Positions 47,928-58,276 of a stretch of 64,000 nt of DNA are shown piece by piece. Each line of letters starts with the position of its first letter. Positions within the stretch are counted from its first letter, which is position 1. The translations under genes were made by a program, and so were the position numbers. Below the pieces are notes generated by a model, which saw only the letters and a program-made list of their open reading frames with translations, did not search any database and was not told the DNA's origin. The DNA is from Marinilabiliales bacterium (GTDB lineage: Bacteria; Bacteroidota; Bacteroidia; Bacteroidales; ML635J-15): positions 248,001 through 312,000 of the forward strand of contig PKTB01000005.1 in the NCBI GenBank assembly GCA_002869385.1. The letters run 5' to 3'.

Positions 47928-49028
47928 ATGATAGATTTTTTAAATCTTCAAAAAGTGAATCAGCAGTACAAGGAAGAGTTAATTGAAATTGATGCAACAA
48001 CAATAAATTCAGGATGGTATCTGAATGGTGAGAATGTAAAAACATTTGAAACAGCCTTAGCTAAATATATTGGCTCCCCATATGTTATTAGCTGTGCTAA
48101 TGGTTTGGATGCTCTACGCCTCATCTTTAAAGCATATATAGAAGCTGGTGAAATTCATGAAGGTGATGAAGTTCTCGTACCGGCAAATACTTATATTGCG
48201 TCTATTCTTGCAATTACCGACAACAGACTAAAACCTGTTTTTGTTGAACCAGATATAGACACATTTAATCTGGATATTAACAAACTTGAAAACGCTATTA
48301 CCAAAAAAACTAAAGCAATACTCATTGTACATTTATATGGTAGGGCATGCTGGTCGAGAAAACTATCAGATCTTGCAAAAACTAATAACTTAAAAATTAT
48401 TGAAGATAATGCACAAGCCATTGGTGCAGAAATTAATGGTATAAAAACAGGAAATCTGGGCGATGCCGCAGGATTTAGTTTTTATCCAGGCAAAAACCTA
48501 GGAGCTCTTGGCGATTCTGGAGCAGTTTGCACCCAACATAGATATCTTTCTGAAATTATTAGAGCATTAGCAAATTACGGATCTGTAGAAAAATACGTAA
48601 ATTCCTATAAAGGACTAAATTCCAGGATGGATGAGATACAAGCAGGATTTCTAAAAATTAAACTTAAATATTTGAATACTGAGAACGAAATTAGAAGAAA
48701 AATAGCAGACTACTATTGTAATAATATAAAAAACGACAAAATAATTTTACCCAACTTGCCTACTAACAAAATTGAACACGTATGGCATGTTTTTACAATC
48801 CTGTGTGAGCATAGGAATAAGCTACAGGACTACTTGGACAATAATGGAATACAGACTCTTATTCATTATCCCATACCACCGCACAAACAAAAAGCATATA
48901 TAGAATATAATGACTTGTCTCTTCCTATTACTGAACAGATTCATGAAAAGATATTATCTTTACCAATCAGTCCGGTAATTGAAATGAATGAAGTTTACAA
49001 AATAACCGAACTACTAAATAAGTTTTAA
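47928..49028 (+). CDS. DegT/DnrJ/EryC1 aminotransferase (FdtB/QdtB-like)
   Basis: 366 residues. The PLP lysine is K189 in [15 protein letters not shown]160 lies in [11 protein letters not shown], and [13 protein letters not shown] and the [15 protein letters not shown] loop are typical. The order ketoisomerase - acyltransferase - aminotransferase matches Fdt/Qdt pathways for dTDP-3-acylamino-3,6-dideoxyhexoses (Fucp3NAc or Quip3NAc). It starts 2 bases after the acyltransferase stop and ends 1 base before the next start, so it is deep inside the operon. Which epimer is made cannot be told without closer phylogeny. Confidence 0.87.
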   Translation: MIDFLNLQKVNQQYKEELIEIDATTINSGWYLNGENVKTFETALAKYIGSPYVISCANGLDALRLIFKAYIEAGEIHEGDEVLVPANTYIASILAITDNRLKPVFVEPDIDTFNLDINKLENAITKKTKAILIVHLYGRACWSRKLSDLAKTNNLKIIEDNAQAIGAEINGIKTGNLGDAAGFSFYPGKNLGALGDSGAVCTQHRYLSEIIRALANYGSVEKYVNSYKGLNSRMDEIQAGFLKIKLKYLNTENEIRRKIADYYCNNIKNDKIILPNLPTNKIEHVWHVFTILCEHRNKLQDYLDNNGIQTLIHYPIPPHKQKAYIEYNDLSLPITEQIHEKILSLPISPVIEMNEVYKITELLNKF

Positions 49029-49029
49029 T

Positions 49030-49980
49030 ATGGATAATTCGGGTAATAATAAAATGCTTTCAGTAATACTGATGTCTTACTACAGTAATGAACGTATTTT
49101 AAAAGCATACGAACAGCTTGATGCTGTAATGAAAAAAGAAAAAATCCCTTATGAATTTGTAATAATTGATGATGGTTCAAAAGATAATTAGTTTGAAGTT
49201 GCTTTAAAACTAGAATCTGAGAAAGAAAATGTTCGCGCTTATCAACTAAGCAGAAACTTTACGACTCATTATGCGAAATTTGCCGGTTTTGAGATGTGCC
49301 ATGGATCTTGTGCCACGTCAATGCCGGATGATGGACAACAGCCTGTAGAAACCTATGTGCAAATGTATCGTCAATGGGAAAAAGGTAATAAACTGGTGGT
49401 TCCATATCGTATGTCAAGAAATGATGGAATAATCAAAGACATGTTTTCAAAAACATATTACAAATTGATGAATGCTTTCTCTGTTGTCAATTATCCACCA
49501 GGTGGTTGCGATGTGTTTTTAGCAGATAGAGAACTTATTGACATTCTTGTTGAAAGAATTCACCCTATAAATACATCCTCAACTGTTGAAGTTCTGAGAT
49601 TAGGTTTCGATCCAGTATTTATACCTTTTCATCGACCAAAAGTTAAAACCAAGTCCCGATGGACTTTTCGTAAAAAACTTAAACAGGCTACAGATTCATT
49701 TTTCACATCTTCAAATTTCCCTATTAAGCTTATAAGCTACTTGGGAGGTATTACTTCCTTATTTTCAGGATTACTCATAATCTTAACAATAATATTTAAA
49801 CTGCTCGAACTGGATTCTTTTGCCGGCATTTCCATACCAGGTTGGACAACAACAGTTATTTTAATCAGTATGTTTAGTGGGTTAATCTTATTATCCCTTG
49901 GAATTATAGCCGAATATATCTGGAGAATTTATGAGGAAGTTAAAGACCGTCCGGGCTATATCATTAAAAAGAAGAAATGA
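49030..49980 (+). pseudogene. Family 2 glycosyltransferase (GtrB/DPM-like), interrupted by TAG at 49189-49191
   Basis: 316 codons. LSVILMSYYSNERIL opens the GT-A fold; the nucleotide motif reads IIDDGSKDN-stop-FEVAL. Homologs have Ser or Thr directly after DN, so this stop is not obviously at Glu or Gly (TCG to TAG is one route). After it come LSRNFTTHYAKFAGFE, MPDDGQQPVETY (the DD metal site), a CDVFLADRE stretch, RWTFRKKLKQATDS and two C-terminal membrane helices. It is paired with a GtrA-like protein by a 4-base ATGA overlap, as in GtrA-GtrB systems that load and flip a polyprenyl-phosphate sugar. Confidence 0.8.
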
Positions 49981-50423
49981 ATATAGAATTCTTTGTTAAA
50001 ATAATACCAAAGAAGATCAGAGAGTCTGCATTATTTAAAAGATTCCTGGGATTTTCAACTGTTGGAGTTGTTGTTACATTGTTTTCAATGCTATTGACAT
50101 TTATCTTTAATGATATTCTAAAAATCAATGTCTTTATTTCCTACATTATGTCTTTTTCAATTTCCATTATATTTTCATATTTCATGAATGCAAAATTTGT
50201 ATTCAAATCTGAAATGAAGTTAAAGAGTTTTTTACTTTATTACGGCACATATGTTTTAAGCATGTTTTTAGGTCTGGCAATTCTCAAAGTTTATCACTAT
50301 TTTCTACCAGACTGTAATAAAACAATTATGACTTATATGGTTCTTCCATTTACCATTAGTTTTAATTTTTTAGTTGTATCTAAGATAATGGCAAAGTATA
50401 GAATAAAAAATGAAAATCAATGA
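49977..50423 (+). CDS. GtrA-family membrane protein
   Basis: 148 residues with four transmembrane helices (about 26-46, 52-72, 83-103, 115-137). The start FKRFLGFSTVGVVVTLFSML and YFMNAKFVF between helices 2 and 3 are typical of GtrA-like flippases. The GT2 gene upstream and this one overlap by ATGA, and the next gene overlaps again by 4 bases. It most likely flips the lipid-linked sugar made by the GT2 partner, for addition to the glycan or to a protein outside the inner membrane. Confidence 0.88.
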   Translation: MNIEFFVKIIPKKIRESALFKRFLGFSTVGVVVTLFSMLLTFIFNDILKINVFISYIMSFSISIIFSYFMNAKFVFKSEMKLKSFLLYYGTYVLSMFLGLAILKVYHYFLPDCNKTIMTYMVLPFTISFNFLVVSKIMAKYRIKNENQ

Positions 50424-52363
50424 ATTACCTAGCATTAGCTTACATATTGATTTTTACAATATCCTCCTATTTTATAGGTAGTTTTATTACTTCTTTTTTT
50501 AATACACATACAGAAAAAGATAATTTTTACCGTAGTTTTGTAAATTTATTATCAGGTCTGTTTTTCTATATTATTGGTTTTGCTATTATTAAAAGCAGTG
50601 GTAATACAATAATGTGGGGTATAATAATTATATTAATTCTTTATTACATTTTTAACAGAAGTGTTTTTACAATCAAAAAAGTATCTCTATCAGATAGGTT
50701 TAGTTTAAACAAAGAAATGCTAACTCCATTTCTTACTATAATATGTTTGAGTATAGTATTTTTCTTTTTTCATGGTTCATTCTTTTATAACTCTCCGGTA
50801 AATTATCTGCCACATGGAGATTATGAGTATTATTCAGGCATTGTTGAATTATTAAATCATAAAGGCATCGAAAGTATTAAAGCTACATCTTTTGCTTTTG
50901 AAAATATAACTCCTACACCAAACCCATATCATTATCCGGAACTTTGGCTTTCTGCAATAATTTGTAGTTTCAGTGGTTTCATAACATTGGAATCTATAGT
51001 TGTTGTTAGTTTAGCTATTTTAAATGTAATTCTCGCGACAGGTTTTATTTCAATTTGCAGACACTTTTCAAAAAACATTATTGTTCAAATTCTTTCTGTA
51101 ACTTTTATTTTTCTGGGGGGATTAATTTTTACTCATTCATATCCGATAGCGGAAACATATGTTTTTGCAAATGGGTGGACCCCAAAAGTATCAATGGTCA
51201 GTATTATTTTTGTATTTTTCGTTATCTCAACTATAAAAAATCAGTCTTTATCTTTATTCCCATTGTTAATGTTGCCAATTGTTAACATATCACTTGCACC
51301 AGCAATATTTACATCAATTGTCTTAACCTGCTTATATTATTATTTCAGAAAAAACAAAAAAACAGCATTTAAATACATTTTTGGAAGCATTATTCTAGCC
51401 ATTTTTATACTTGTATTTTATTATTTGAATTCAAAGTCCGGAACGGCGGGAAACTTTACTCCTGAAAACATTATTGAAGGCCATAAAACAGATTTAACAA
51501 AACCATTAAAAGTAATTGGTGGAAGCATTATAATTCTAAGTATATTATATTTTTTGTATTTTATTCCTCCATCTCTATTCTCATTAAAAAAGGCATACAG
51601 ATCAGCATTTTTTTCAGAATTGAGAAAGTATAAATCTCTTTTTATTTTCTCACTTTTAATTGTAATTGTCGGATTATTATTCTGGTCAATAACTCATCCA
51701 ATCTCTGATTCAATGCAGTTCTTTTATATGCCGGGTATATTACTACTTAACATTTTAATCTTTATTATAATTATAATTAGTTTTAAAGAATTTCAAAATA
51801 GTGACACTCCTAAAAATAAAGTTCTTTCATTCTTGATAATAATTATTTTTTCGATTACTAATATTATTTCTGTTTATAATTCTCCATTTTACAAAAAACG
51901 AGATATTACAAATAGTTACTCTCTTGAATATATTACTTCTATTAATGAAAATATTGAGAAAAGCAATCAGGAAAACTACCTTGTTGCTAGCATATTAGAT
52001 GCAGAAAAGATAAACGGTTTCTGGTCAGCAATTTCTAAAGGTCAGGGATATTTTCTTAGACTATCCAAAAATAATATAAATTTGATAAGTCTTATTTCCC
52101 CTGAAGTAAATCTGAATGAATTTGATATAATAGATAAAAACAGAATATTGCAAAATTACAATAACAACTTATTTTATAAGTTCGCTAAGAATAAAGCTTA
52201 AAATAAATCAATTCATGAATTACAATTAGAGTTTATATCTAAATATAATATTAAGAATGTTTTTCTGTCTGATAAAGAATTCCTTTCGGATGAATTAATA
52301 AATTTGTAAGACACAATTATAATTGAATCAAAAAGTGGTCAGATTTTTATTAAAATCAAATAA
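50420..52363 (+). pseudogene. Polytopic membrane protein, interrupted by TAA at 52199-52201 and 52307-52309
   Basis: 647 codons. About twelve hydrophobic helices (roughly 5-25, 40-57, 62-82, 100-122 and onward to 485) are followed by a soluble tail. The segments LPHGDYEYYSGIVELLNHKG and NPYHYPELWLSA between helices resemble loops of GT-C-type glycosyltransferases or polymerases; I cannot name the family. Both stops fall in the last 75 codons, in the tail: NKA-stop-NKSIHEL, and LINL-stop-DTIIIES. After them the frame runs to a TAA at 52361-52363, 4 bases before the next gene. If genuine, the first stop would only trim the tail, so the membrane core could still function. Glu fits both positions. 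Confidence 0.65.
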
Positions 52364-52367
52364 TTAA

Positions 52368-53714
52368 ATGCGCGAAAGCTATCTGGACATAAGCGGAATA
52401 TTACTGATTTTCACATATCTGTTAGTAACTATATTTGTTTTTAATTTATATGCAAACTCCAAATATGGGAAAGAAAAGACCACAAAAAAATATTTTCTTT
52501 ACTGACTATATTTTAAACTATTTGCTGCACTGTTCTTTGCTTTAATTTATGATCAGTATTACCAAAGAGGTGGAGACACTTTTGCATATTTCTATAATGC
52601 ATGCCGATTAGGATATGTCTTATTCAAGAACCCAACAGCATATTTTAAAATTTTCTTTGGTTTTATTAATGAAACAAATGTTTATAGTTTGCCCTCAAAT
52701 CTAGGTTATTTCCCAAGTTTTAGAGACCCATCTGTTTTTGCTGTTCATCGATTTATATCCCCATTTGCAATTCTTGGTTTAAAAAACTATTATTTATCTA
52801 TAATTGTTTTAAATGTTTTTAACTATTTACTTATTTGGAGAGTATTTTTATTTTTCAAAAAAATATTTATGAATAAAGAAAAAATGTTAGCGCTTGCATT
52901 ACTCTTTATTCCGTCTGTTGGTTTTTGGGGGTCAGGAATAGTAAAAGACTCTTTTTCATACACATTTGGGTTAGTCTTTTTATCAGCATTTTATCGATTG
53001 TTCTTTATGAGAAAAATAGGCATCCTAAATATTTTAAAGCTACTTATAAGCATTTACATTGTGCTTTCTCTTAAGCCATATATCTTATATGGTTTAATAG
53101 CAGCAGGTTTTGTCTGGCTTGGGTTTAATTATATTGCTCTGGTAAAAAACAAACTCTTAAGAACTTTTGTCTTCCCAATTATTATGTTTGGAATAGGCTT
53201 AGGCGGCATGTACACTTTAACAAATGTCGCAAATATTGCTGGAGGCTCATATCAGGATGTAGACAGTATGCTGAACAAAGCAGTTGTTTCTCAGCAAGAC
53301 CTTAAAAAAGAATATTACGGAGGAAATTCATTTGACATTGGAGACTATGATGCTACTGTGCAAGGTGCTGCCTCAGTAACTCCGGCAGCAATTATTGCAG
53401 GCTTATACAGGCCATTTTTATGGGAAGCTAATTCTGTAGTAATGATTCTTTCAGGTTTGGAAAATACTATTTTATTACTACTTACTTTATTTGTTTTATT
53501 TAGAGCAGGGCCAAGATTTTTCTTTAAAAGCTTGAGCAAAGAACCTTTTTTAATTTTTTGTTTTATCTTTTCATTGATAATGGCCATGGGTATAGGTTTA
53601 TCAACAGCTAACTTTGGAGCTTTAGTAAGATTTAAAATTCCTCTTATTCCTTTCTTTTTAATGGGATGGCTTTTTATTCTTGATGATTATAGAAATTTTA
53701 AGAAATCTGTTTAA
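52368..53714 (+). pseudogene. EpsG/Wzy-like polytopic membrane protein, interrupted by TGA at 52503-52505
   Basis: 448 codons starting at the ATG at 52368, 4 bases after the preceding gene. After two N-terminal helix halves, the stop is codon 46: KYFLY-stop-LYFKLFAALFFALIY. Related membrane proteins carry a glycine-rich GLxxKxxGA segment here, so GGA to TGA is likely. YDQYYQRGGDTFAYFYNA and NLGYFPSFRDPSVFAVHRF follow, then eight or so helices with FIPSVGFWGSGIVKDSFSY, a motif typical of EpsG-like or Wzy-type polymerases. It is a candidate repeat-unit polymerase, but family assignment is moderate. Translation could restart only after the first helix. Confidence 0.68.
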
Positions 53715-53943
53715 AAGTACTCCGTTTGCAGTTAATCGGTTCTCGGATTGTCCTTTTATAAATAAGGTTGACACTTTGTTTAGTTTTGTGTTATTATTAT
53801 TTAAATACACAAACTTTTATTTGTTGTTGCAAGTTTTATTATGGCAAAATTTCTCACAACGCAATTTATAGCAAAAATTTGAAGCGCTAAAAACAGTAAA
53901 TCACAAAAAGCAAACTATTCTTCAATTTAAATCTGTAAAAAGC

Positions 53944-53951
53944 TATATTTG
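53944..53951 (+). promoter_or_regulatory. -7 element TATATTTG of ugd
   Basis: A perfect TAnnTTTG, 20 bases before the ugd ATG. The spacer 53715-53943 is A/T-rich and holds no recognisable gene. Confidence 0.65.
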
Positions 53952-53971
53952 CATCTTTAAAATGTGAAGAT

Positions 53972-55138
53972 ATGAAAATTGCAGTTGCAGGAACAGGTTA
54001 TGTAGGATTGTCAATAGCTACATTATTAAGTCAAAATCACGAAGTAGTAGCTTTAGACATTGTTAAAGAAAAAGTTGATTTATTAAATGATAGGATTTCG
54101 CCAATAGTTGATGCTGAAATTACAGACTTCTTAATTAATAAAGATCTTAATCTACGCGCTACATTAGATAAAGTTGAAGCTTATATAAATGCCGACTTTG
54201 TAGTTATTGCAGCTCCTACCGATTACAATGAGGTGACAAATAATTTTGACACAAGAGCTGTTGAAGCAGTAATTTCTGATGTTTTAGAGGTTAATCCTAA
54301 CACTACAATGGTTATTAAATCAACTATTCCGGTTTATTATACTCAGTCTGTTAAAGAGAAATTTGGAATAGATAATATATTTTTCTCACCCGAATTTCTA
54401 AGAGAAGGTCTTGCACTATATGATAACTTGTACCCTTCCAGAATTGTGGTTGGAGAGAAAAGTAAAAGAGCTGAAACTTTTGCAAACCTATTAGTCGAAG
54501 GTGCTATCAAGAAAGATATCGAAGTTCTATACACAGACTCAAACGAAGCCGAAGCTATTAAACTGTTTTCAAATGCATATCTTGGGCTCAGAGTATCTTA
54601 CTTTAACGAAATTGATACTTATTGTGAAATAAATAATCTTGACACAAAACAGATTATCGAAGGTATGGGCCTTGATCCACGAGTTGGCTCTCATTATAAT
54701 AATCCTTCGTTTGGTTATGGCGGATATTGCCTACCAAAAGACACAAAGCAGCTACTTGCTAACTACTCAGGTGTCCCGAACAATATTATAAAAGCAATCG
54801 TAGATGCTAACGATACTCGTAAAGAGCATATTGCAAATATGATTCTAAAACGTAATCCTAAAACGGTTGGGATTTATCGTTTAACTATGAAAACAGGTAG
54901 TGATAATTTTAGAGCTTCTGCTATTCAGGGGGTTATTAAAAGGTTATCTGATAAAGGTGTGAAGATTATTATTAATGAACCTGTTCTTAATGAAACTGAT
55001 TTTGAAAGTTTTGGTATTGAAAACAATCTTGATGCTTTTATAAACATATGTGATGTAATCGTTGCAAATAGAGTTACCGAAGAACTACAGGATTGTAAGG
55101 ATAAGATTTATACAAGGGACATTTTTAGTAGAGATTAA
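53972..55138 (+). CDS. ugd: UDP-glucose 6-dehydrogenase
   Basis: 388 residues. The NAD-binding GTGYVGL is at 7-13, the catalytic cysteine is C253 in [12 protein letters not shown], and SPEFLREG (139-146), [17 protein letters not shown] and GYGG precede it. It oxidises UDP-glucose to UDP-glucuronate, or a related UDP-hexose. It has its own promoter and stands at the edge of the polysaccharide locus. A long octamer/heptamer repeat tract follows at once. It is intact. Confidence 0.94.
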   Translation: MKIAVAGTGYVGLSIATLLSQNHEVVALDIVKEKVDLLNDRISPIVDAEITDFLINKDLNLRATLDKVEAYINADFVVIAAPTDYNEVTNNFDTRAVEAVISDVLEVNPNTTMVIKSTIPVYYTQSVKEKFGIDNIFFSPEFLREGLALYDNLYPSRIVVGEKSKRAETFANLLVEGAIKKDIEVLYTDSNEAEAIKLFSNAYLGLRVSYFNEIDTYCEINNLDTKQIIEGMGLDPRVGSHYNNPSFGYGGYCLPKDTKQLLANYSGVPNNIIKAIVDANDTRKEHIANMILKRNPKTVGIYRLTMKTGSDNFRASAIQGVIKRLSDKGVKIIINEPVLNETDFESFGIENNLDAFINICDVIVANRVTEELQDCKDKIYTRDIFSRD

Positions 55139-55355
55139 AGGGTTTATCGGTTTACGGTTCAAAGTTAAGCAGTTAATCAGTTAAACAGTTAATCAGTTAA
55201 ACAGTTAAACAGTTAAACAGTTAAACAGTTAAGCAGTTAAGCAGTTAGTAGGTTAAGCGGTTCACAGTTCTAAGTTCTCAGTTGATCTGTCACCCATCAT
55301 CGATCATCGGTCATCGGTTCTCAGTTGAACAGCTTACCAGTTCTTGGTTCTAAAG
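55139..55355. repeat. Composite tandem repeat: 8-nt (AGTTAAAC) then 7-nt (ATCGGTC) units
   Basis: About a dozen near-identical octamers (AGTTAAAC, AGTTAATC, AGTTAAGC) occupy about 55160-55262. The heptameric run CATCGATCATCGGTCATCGG follows (about 55297-55316), and then TTCTCAGTTGAACAGCTTACCAG. It lies between the convergent ugd and ATPase genes. The octamer is the same as at 3666-3735. Confidence 0.88.
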
Positions 55356-55371
55356 TTAGCGCTTATATTGT

Positions 55372-56724
55372 TCAAATATTATCAGCAATCATCTTTTCTA
55401 TATAATGATGAATTTTGCTAATTAAATAAAACGGGAGATTTAACAAAATAAATTCTTTATTATTGAGAGTTTTAGTTTTTTCGATACTTAATTTTCCTGA
55501 ATAAACCCTTACAGCATATATATGAGGTGCAATATCAATATATGCCATGAGTGAACGTAATCGTCCAACTTTACCGGCTTTGACCTCTATTGGAATAAGA
55601 AACTCTTTATGCTGTAAAAGATAATCGACTTCTGCATTTGATTGCTTTTTCTCTCTAACCCAGAATATGTTTTTTGAAAGAACATTTTTATTGAGTGCAC
55701 TTAACTCCTGTCCAACAATATGCTCAGCAATTTTGCCACTATATACATCTTCGATATAATCATTACTTAAAACACTTGCCTGCACTCCGGCAAATTTATT
55801 TACTATTCCTGTATCAAGAAACTGTAGTTTAGGTGATTTTCTAAAGTTTTCCGTTGCAGGGATATGAGCAGATGTCGTTGGATAATTTAATGATAGCAAG
55901 AATGTCTTTTCAAGAATGCGTAAACCCTCTCCAATTTCTTTAGATCTATAATTAGATTCACCAAAACCTTCAAATTTAATGCGCTCCCCTGCATATTTTA
56001 TTGAATTTGAAATTAAAAACCGGATAATTATTGCCTGTTTATCATTTTTAGCATATTTTTCTACATCATCAAGATAAGTTGTAATCAAATATTCCTGTAT
56101 TTTTGATATTCTTACCAAATCCTGATATTTTGAATAACTCTCAACAACCTCCGGCATTCAACCAATAAGACAATACTCATTAAAAAGTTCTATCAGATTA
56201 TCATGTGCATAGTCCGGGAAAACTTCTTCGTTTATGGCATTCAAAGCATTTGTGTGTTGTATCGCATCTAAATATTCACAAAAACTAAAAGGCTTTAACA
56301 AAAGATATTCAACACGTCCAACAGGAAAACTTACTTGCCTATTAATAATTGTTTCAAGTAAGGAACCGGCAGCAATAACGAACAATTCATTTCTTTCTTC
56401 ATAAAAATACCTTAATAGTTTTATTGCATTTGGAGAATTTTGAATTTCATCAATAAAAATCAAGACCCTCTCTGAGGTACTTTGCGAAATTCCACTGTTA
56501 TAAAAAAGTATCTGTATAATTTTATCAAGATTATCATTCTTTTCAAAAATGTTTTTATCTGATACTATATCAAGATTAAGATAAATAAAATGGTCAAATT
56601 GATTAGCGAAAATCTTCACCAGCGTTGTTTTTCCAACTTGCCTGGCTCCACGCAAAACTAAAGGTTTTCTATCAGGATTATCTTTCCAATCATTTAGATT
56701 TTTTAAGGCATCTCTTTTAAACAT
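55372..56724 (-). pseudogene. AAA_14/DUF4143 ATPase, interrupted by TGA at 56158-56160
   Basis: 450 codons. Walker A GARQVGKTTLVK at 26-37, Walker B-like VLIFIDEIQ at about 89-97, sensor AAGSLL, and PVGRVEYLLLKPFSFCEYL identify the archaeal-type ATPase (AAA_14) family widespread in Bacteroidetes. The second half is DUF4143, with a late DYLLQHKEFLIPIEVKAG that resembles a degenerate restriction-endonuclease-like site. The stop occurs at EYCLIG-stop-MPEVVESY; the family reads EYLLIGGMPEVV, so TGA replaces the second glycine. The junction between the two domains is thus broken. Members are often variable, mobile accessory genes of unknown role. Repeats lie on both sides. Confidence 0.85.
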
Positions 56725-56875
56725 ATCTCAAAGTAAGGGTTAATATTCTACATTCTCAACACAAAGTAAGTCATATTTTATTTAAAAAGCAAATTAAAGT
56801 AAGGGATAAGGGTTGGAAATATTCATTCACCGCGGCGAACAATATTCAACAATAAACCTATTTCAGGCATTGACA

Positions 56876-56950
56876 ATCTGTCACCCATAATCGGTCCTCC
56901 GTCATCGGTTGCTGAGCTTGTCGAAGCATCCGTCATCGGTCCCCGGTCTT
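56876..56950. repeat. GTCATCGG-type heptamer repeats and a GCTTGTCGAAGC palindrome
   Basis: CTCCGTCATCGG and CATCCGTCATCGGTCCCCGG flank TGAGCTTGTCGAAGCA, a partly palindromic element found scattered in many Bacteroidetes. The tract lies upstream of rluB. The remaining spacer (56725-56875) is A/T-rich, with no gene. Confidence 0.7.
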
Positions 56951-56987
56951 CCCCAAACTTCAAGCATCAAACTTCAAGCAATTTCAC

Positions 56988-56995
56988 TATCTTTG
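56988..56995 (+). promoter_or_regulatory. -7 element TATCTTTG of rluB
   Basis: A perfect TAnnTTTG, 18 bases before the rluB ATG, directly after the repeat tract. Confidence 0.65.
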
Positions 56996-57012
56996 CAGCA
57001 AATATTAATACA

Positions 57013-57897
57013 ATGCAAAAGAAAAACTTTTCAGATAAAAATAAAAGAAATTCCGGTTCAGGAAAAAATGAAAGAAAAGAGTCCGGAAGAAAAAAGAATC
57101 ATTCTGGTGGCAGAACTCACACTACTAAAAAATCCGGGCAAGGAAATTTAAGTAAAGTACATAAACCCAATCCTGTTGGAAATGAAGGTATTCGACTAAA
57201 CAAATACATCGCAAACTCAGGAATATCCTCAAGAAGAGAGGCTGATACTTATATTGAGTCTGGTCTGGTTACAATTAATAATAAAGTTGTTACTGAACTT
57301 GGCACAAAAGTAAAACCGGGAGATGAGGTTAAGTTTAACGGGCAAAGAATAAATACTGAACGTAAAGTTTATATTCTTTTAAATAAGCCTAAAGATTATG
57401 TAACAACTTTAGATGATCCGGAAGGGAGAAGAACAGTAATGGACCTAATAAAAGGTGCATGCGAAGAACGTGTTTATCCTGTTGGCAGACTTGATAGAAA
57501 CACTACATGTTTATTATTACTAACAAATGATGGCGACCTGACAAAAAAACTTACCCATCCATCTCATAACAAAAAGAAAATATACCATGTCAATATTGAC
57601 AAGGATGTTGAACCAGAACATCTTATGCAAATAAAAGAAGGTATTGAACTTGACGATGGTTTTATTAAAGCTGATAAAATAAATTATGTAAATAATATTC
57701 CAGACGAAATAGGAATTGAATTGCATTCTGGTCGAAATAGAATAGTTCGTCGCATAATGGAACACTTTGGATATAATATTAAAAGACTCGACAGAGTATA
57801 CTTTGCAGGACTAACAAAACTTAACCTTCCACGAGGTAGATGGCGCTTTCTTACCGAAAAGGAAATTATTAGGCTGAAAACTGGAATGTATGAGTAG
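57013..57897 (+). CDS. rluB: 23S rRNA pseudouridine synthase RluB-type
   Basis: 294 residues. A 50-residue basic, low-complexity N-terminus (SDKNKRNSGSGKN) is followed by an S4 RNA-binding domain (RLNKYIANSGISSRREAD, about 61-78) and the RsuA/RluB catalytic domain: PVGRLDRNTTCLLLLTNDG with catalytic D161, then ELHSGRNRIVRRIMEHFG. It isomerises a uridine in helix 89 or near it of 23S rRNA. The basic leader is common in Bacteroidetes RluB. Intact, with its own promoter, between two repeat tracts. Confidence 0.92.
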   Translation: MQKKNFSDKNKRNSGSGKNERKESGRKKNHSGGRTHTTKKSGQGNLSKVHKPNPVGNEGIRLNKYIANSGISSRREADTYIESGLVTINNKVVTELGTKVKPGDEVKFNGQRINTERKVYILLNKPKDYVTTLDDPEGRRTVMDLIKGACEERVYPVGRLDRNTTCLLLLTNDGDLTKKLTHPSHNKKKIYHVNIDKDVEPEHLMQIKEGIELDDGFIKADKINYVNNIPDEIGIELHSGRNRIVRRIMEHFGYNIKRLDRVYFAGLTKLNLPRGRWRFLTEKEIIRLKTGMYE

Positions 57898-57918
57898 GGT
57901 TGGATGTTTGATGCTAGG

Positions 57919-57983
57919 AGACGGAGGTAGATCGGTGACCGATGACCGATGACGGATGACCGGTGACGGATGATCTGTGACGG
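57919..57983. repeat. Degenerate heptamer repeat (GATGACC/GATGACG)
   Basis: GGTGACC, GATGACC, GATGACG, GATGACC, GGTGACG, GATGATC and TGTGACG run head to tail. They are the complement of the GTCATCG heptamers at 55297, 56876 and 62590. Confidence 0.85.
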
Positions 57984-58100
57984 AAGCTCAAAGTCTTCGC
58001 TCAGTGCGGGTAGCTAATCGCCAAAAGCTAAAGGCCAACTGTCATCTGCTAACTTTACAATTTGTTAATAATTACTTCGTGTATCTATTTCGAATCTTTT

Positions 58101-58108
58101 TATCTTTG
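58101..58108 (+). promoter_or_regulatory. -7 element TATCTTTG, possible promoter of the glycogen gene
   Basis: A perfect TAnnTTTG. It lies 168 bases before the glycogen gene start, so if used it gives a long leader that includes the AGCTAAC repeat. Confidence 0.45.
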
Positions 58109-58156
58109 TAACTTATAATTTTGATAATGAGTACACTAATTGCTTTTTGCTAATTA

Positions 58157-58250
58157 CCAAAAGCCAAAAGCTAACAGCTAACAGCCAAAAGCTAACAGCT
58201 AACAGCCAAAAGCTAACAGCTAACAGCTAAAAGCTAAAAGCCAATAGCCC
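58157..58250. repeat. Tandem heptamer repeat (AGCTAAC / AGCCAAA)
   Basis: The 21-nt block AGCTAACAGCTAAC plus AGCCAAA is repeated about three times and decays at both ends. It is not a CRISPR: there are no unique spacers. Confidence 0.88.
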
Positions 58251-58276
58251 TCATTATTTAATACAAAAACGGAATT

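Noticed and set aside
56909..57151. Small gene upstream of rluB (80 codons, starting MLSLSKH)
   Set aside because: It begins in the GCTTGTCGAAGC element and runs out of frame through the basic leader of rluB; a known type of artefact.
58157..58250. CRISPR array
   Set aside because: Units are 7 nt, contiguous and degenerate, with no spacers of constant length and no cas genes.
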